Origin: Synaphobranchus kaupii
Lineage: Eukaryota; Chordata; Actinopteri; Anguilliformes; Synaphobranchidae
DNA: 64,000 bases
NCBI GenBank assembly: GCA_029718625.1
Contig: CM056376.1
Coordinates: 106,656,363 to 106,720,362, forward strand
Reading direction: 5' to 3'
A program made the position numbers and the translations under genes. Positions 59,394 to 64,000 of this stretch are shown here, piece after piece. A model generated the notes under the pieces. It did not search any database and had not been told where the DNA came from. It saw only the letters and a list, made by a program, of their open reading frames with translations. Position 1 is the stretch's first letter, and each line of letters starts with the position of its first letter.

Positions 59394-62300
59394 ACCAACA
59401 ACTGCAAAGATGTGAAGTTATAAAATTATTTCAGCACTGGGAAAATTGCCTGCCACTCCACCTGTCTTGGAATATTGCTTGAAAGGGGAGGGGCCTCCTT
59501 ATTCAGTTTTCATCATGTAGCTACCCATCGTACCCCCCACCTATGGATTCTAATAGCTCTACATCACACTTCTAAGCCAGCCTCTGTACTCACCTTTACC
59601 CCTGATTACCATTCAAATATTATGGCCTGGTTCTCACCAGAGGCAGGCCTGCATTCAACCAACTCCCGCCCCTAACACTGACTTGCAAATAAATGCAAAG
59701 TCTTAATTTGTTCACCACTAACAGTTTGGAGAGTTTGCATTAATTAACTCACCAAACTTTGTTAGAAAAGTTAGCCTACACATGCAGTTATTCATATGGC
59801 AAAATTGAGGTGAAATTGCTATTGAGAACAGGCCAAAAGTATGCCCAAAAATGTTGACGACCCGACAAAAGAAATAACGGTGAAAAATGTCAGGAAATTA
59901 TGGGGCAGCTGCGAAAGTACACGTGGGGGTTATCTCATTATTTTTGGAAAGTGACAAAACAATGAGTGGCTGGAAGAATAATGCTACTCTGCTGAATTAC
60001 AGATTGGTAATACCAACTGGTCTGCATTTAAAAATTACTATCCCACTAGAAATCATAAATAATATGATTATTCAGTAAATCTTAATAAAGGAATGCACAA
60101 TTCCATTAAATCAAGAATATTTATTGTACTTCAGTCCGTGAGTTTTAATGCAAGCTTGTAATGAAGAGAAATTGAATGATTTCCTACAGAGAAAGACGAT
60201 TGTCATGAAAATAAATCTTCACTCTTTGTTAGGAAAGAAAATGACCTCCACAATCTGCCGGCCGTGAGATGTCATATTTTTTGAGCCAAAAACTGCAGTT
60301 TGTGCACCTCCATTAATTACCATTTCCTCCAGTTTCTCCAAGGGCGATTCAGCCCCAGCTAAAGCCCCTAGCACAAGCGAAAACACCACATCTCCTCCCT
60401 GAGTCTGCTTAGACCCCATCAACACATTAAGCCCACCTGCCCACCACAAATCATGAGGCGGCTCCTTCTGCTGGGGGCCCCCCCCCCCGTCACCAACCAC
60501 AGGGCTTAGACATTCACATTGCCAGTGGAATCTGATGTTACCTGTGGGGGTGTTGTGTGGCAGGGGGTGGAGGGTTGGGTCAAACCCTGGTCAGAATGTT
60601 CAATATTATGTAAGAAGCCATGTGTGTACGTTTCTACATGCTGAGAGTCGCATTCCATTACAGCGGACGGTGTCTTCATCTGACCCCCAGAGTCACCACA
60701 TAGCGCTTTTCCCTTGTGTGTAACCAGCAGAGCTCTATGGGATCGCTACTCCATGTCTACTTATCAGGGATGAAACGTGCTACCCTCACGTGCGATACAA
60801 CTCCATTGGGGGAGTAAGACACAACGGTCGCAGCCGTTAGGCATGAATTGTCGCAGGTGAACTCTGGCTTGGGGACTTGGAGTGGGAGCATAGTGTTTAC
60901 AGACTAGCCCTGCTGTAATTCAGTAAAAGTAGAGAGAGATCTTAGGAAAAAAGATATAAAAAATCAGAGCTAGATAAAACTGTGGCCCGCTATGACCACA
61001 CAATGTCAACGAACTAATAAACAATCTTGAGTGGATGAAATTAGCTTAAAGGTCAGGGGGCGGGGCCTGAGGCAGAAAGGGGTGGGGGCCTGGTCTCGTT
61101 CCTTGTCAACATGCTTATGTGGATGGCCTTTTGCAGTTTGGAAGAAGGTCCCGGAGGGGCAAAAGAAAAGATTTAGTCTCTGCTGTCAGGGGGAGGCACT
61201 TCCATATTTACAACAGCCTCTATGTTTTATAAGACTGGCACCTCCCCTGGCGTTGGGGAAGCGGGGAGCTCTAAATCATCGATCCTTACTACAAGCACAG
61301 TTGCCAAGGCACAGGTGACAGCAGAAAACACAGAGTTCTAGCCAAACCCACAGGGGACCCTCCCACCCCCTGTTCCCTGAAACAGAGGTTGATGCATTGC
61401 CGAGCAGCGAGCATAATGACTGTTGCAAATGTTTAAAGAATGCCGGCTGTGAGAGACCTATAGTGTAAATCCAGGTTGTGCAGTTCTGACAGTAACTCCC
61501 CTTAATAATAAATGTATTTTAAAAAGAAATGACCCCCCCTCCCCAATAAAACAAGGTTTCTACGGCATGTGTGAGGGTGAAGTGTGGGGGGGGGGGTTGG
61601 TGTTCATGGGAGGGTGAAACAAGGAAAGCGAAGTGAACACCCCCAAAATAAACACACATATGTTACTGTTTTATGAAGGGTGTCTAATGGCTGAACCACA
61701 TAGCAGTTCAGTAAGTTTGGTTCACGCGTGAAGCTGGGAGTTTGCGTGTGATCGCACAACGTCAGACTTGGCCCCGTCGTTAGAGCCAGTCAGTACTCAC
61801 CATCTCCCAAACACATTCGCTTTTTAAATTTCCCTCCCATTCCCCCCCGGGCCCCACGGCTCTTACATAAGCCCTGTTTGTGTTCACCCCGTCGTCCGTC
61901 CCCGTCTACGCTTTTGCACATAGAGGGGAATTGGAGCCTGCTCCCTTAGGATGTCAGTGCCTCACACGCAGTGCCTCGCTCACACATACAGGCTCCACAG
62001 ACAGGGATTATCCCTGACCAACTGCAGCTGCCCAGCGTGCGCAGCACCCTCCGTCTAAACTCATTTCACAGACACACTGACGCGTTTCCTTCAGCGTTTA
62101 GCCCATCGTCCAGAGACTGCGTAATTCAGGTCAAACTGCATCGCTCAAGCTCTGAATGCGCCCTGCATGTACATTTACATCATTACTGGCACAGCACCCA
62201 ACACCTGTATTATATATATAGCATATTGGGCTTTACAGCTGTTTCTTCAGCAGGCTCCACACTGGAACAGCACTAGTTAATGACGTTTATGGGAGGATAA

Positions 62301-64000
62301 AACAGCAGCGAACCTTGGGCCTATTGGATCCGAGCCTTGGCCACTTTCCCTCACTGGGAACATTGCGCCACTAATAAGGGCAGACTGAGCGCATAGCCCA
62401 CATGTCCCAAACATATTTTTTAGCATTATCTCTTGCTTTACAATAACAACATTTTCATTTGATGCACATAATAGGTAACGTTAACACATTAGACCTGGCT
62501 AAGTATCCCTGGCCTTTCTGCCTCAGGGTTCGACGGGACGTTGGGAAGCGTGCCACGCTACAGCACAGTGAGCAGGACACAGTCCGGTACTGAATCATAT
62601 AGGTGCATCGATGCAGGCAGTGGCTGGCAGCTCTGCCATAGCGTCTCCCAGAGAGAAAGGGTTTGAGTGGGCAGCGATGTCCCCCACCTCAGTATGCAAG
62701 AGCGACCCTTCTGCTTAATCTGATGCCCACAGTCAAGCAGTGTGCAGTGACTGCGCAGATCCAGCAGGTGAACTGCAGTCACCTTTTGCCTGCTTTTACT
62801 TTGCACTGGATCATTTCATTTAAAGGGGAAAACCTACAGTATCAGTTGCATCAGTCAAGTTGCAGAACAAGCAGCTCTAGAGACGTACCGTGAAGCAATA
62901 TCACCCCTTTTCTCCCCCCACCACTACTTCAGCGAACGTCCAAAAAAACGGACTATCGCACAGCACATCACATTAAAAACAAAAATTTGATTCCTGCTTC
63001 GGTAGTCCTTATGTTTTTCAGAGCAACAAACCTTTGCTCTCCTTGCAATAAAAAAACACTACAGCAATGACTGCGAGTTGGGAAAACCATTAAGGAAACA
63101 AACCTTGTGTTCCCCTTCCTGAGAGGAATATAAAACAAAGAGGAGAAGTTAACTCCTACTCTTAGAAAATGCTCAACTTGATCCCAGTAAGCTTGACCTC
63201 AGTTATTCCAAATGCGCAATGAAGAAAGGGAGAGACAGACAGAGTGATAGAAAAAGAACCAGTGCTGCGGGAACATCTGCAAAGGCTTAATGTCTCAAAG
63301 TGCTTGCTGACAGCAACAACAAACACAAACTTTATCACTCAAGTAGTGTAATAACACAAACAGTGCCAGTGTGAGTGAAGGAGAGAGGGCAGCCAGGACC
63401 GTGTGGTAGTTTGCTTGCTGATGTTGGCGTTTTTCGGCTTGAAGTGCCTGTGCGTTCGGAGCACACGACCCCGGGCCTTGGTCCCAGCCTGTCTGCTTCA
63501 ATACCATGGCCTGTCACTCCTCGCGACATATGGACTGGGCCTTCAACAATGCCGACTGAGTGTGGACAGACGGGTCTTCCTCACACCTTTCCCTCACTAC
63601 CAGTGAATGTCCTCTCATGACAACCCTCAAAGTCTTTTTCTTATTTACTATATTATCTAATATGTCAATAATCCTATCAGTGTACCAGTGGTATTCAAAG
63701 AGGAGTGGGGACTTGTTCTGGACCATATTCTGCTGTTATGACAGAGAAACATTTTCCCTTGCAGAGAAACATCACAATTCTGCATTTTTAAAGATGCAGT
63801 GCTGCTGCGCCCATTTAAAAGTTTCCAAGCCATGTTTACACGTAGAAAAGCTACATGGGCCTGCTAAACTTATGAGACTGAATCCAGACCCCAGCAAGGT
63901 TTGCTCTGATCAAAGAAGCACCAAAAGACAGGATATGATGTCACAGCTTCTGCTATGTGTGTCAAAATGTGTGCAGTTACCATGACCTCATCCAGCTTCT

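Larger units (their letters stand above)
51831..64000. other. region upstream of afap1, no gene recognised
   Basis: 12 kb without a frame or splice pattern I can support. It contains a TNN microsatellite near 51955-51985, a C run (53852-53867), the 37-bp minisatellite (55437-55852), a tRNA-derived SINE (56545-57021), CT-rich runs near 58085-58120, a G run near 58759, a MITE (59158-59393) and unassigned sequence. In humans the next gene this side is ABLIM2, but I could not find its C-terminal headpiece exon here. Confidence 0.5.

Noticed and set aside
63560..63985. 141-codon + frame at the right edge
   Set aside because: Composition and content look non-coding, with no family resemblance or splice support.

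Overview
The window is vertebrate nuclear DNA, most likely from a teleost fish. It has small exons with GT/AG splice sites separated by introns of up to 11 kb, very frequent CA/TG microsatellites and minisatellites, a Sleeping Beauty-type Tc1 transposon, and fish-type MITE and SINE remnants. I cannot name the species.

Two genes are present, arranged tail to tail. At the left edge (+ strand) is the last coding exon of sorcs2 (334-398). It encodes the extreme C-terminus of the sortilin-family receptor SorCS2 and is followed by a probable 3' UTR of about 4 kb. Most of the rest is one minus-strand gene, afap1 (actin filament-associated protein 1), running from a presumed non-coding first exon near 51.1-51.7 kb to a poly(A) signal at 6871-6876. 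I could place 17 coding exons (43629 down to 9271). Their phases agree at every junction and together give 803 codons, or 722 without an 81-codon cassette exon. From memory, human AFAP1 has isoforms of 814 and 730 residues. The same pair in the same orientation (SORCS2 forward, AFAP1 reverse) occurs in the human 4p16 region, which supports both identifications.

Layout: 1-4550 sorcs2 end and 3' UTR; 4550-6850 intergenic, with a complete but dead Tc1 element (4932-6548) and a CTCF-like motif; 6850-9297 afap1 3' UTR and last exon; 10.1-13.2 kb C-terminal coiled-coil and actin-binding exons; 13.2-16.1 kb a fold-back TA-flanked transposon, a minisatellite and the cassette exon; 16.8-20.6 kb the second PH domain and linker; 20.8-25.4 kb the central linker; 29.2-29.8 kb the first PH domain; 30.3-43.6 kb the N-terminal SH3/SH2-ligand exons; 43.6-51.1 kb the first intron; 51.1-51.8 kb the presumed 5' exon and promoter; 51.8-64 kb upstream DNA where I find only repeats and no convincing exon.

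AFAP1 is a cytoplasmic adaptor that cross-links actin filaments and activates Src. The sequence shows its Src-binding prolines and tyrosines, two PH domains and a C-terminal helical region. What stands out is how closely simple or tandem repeats sit against afap1 splice sites. A 1.9-kb minisatellite touches the first coding exon's donor, a 108-bp CA repeat lies 12 nt from the exon 4 donor, a CTCAC-rich array sits just upstream of exon 11, and a long polypyrimidine tract precedes the cassette exon. One intron also appears to use a GC donor. No unknown multi-gene system is visible; the novelty here lies in gene architecture and splicing. All boundaries were assigned by eye.
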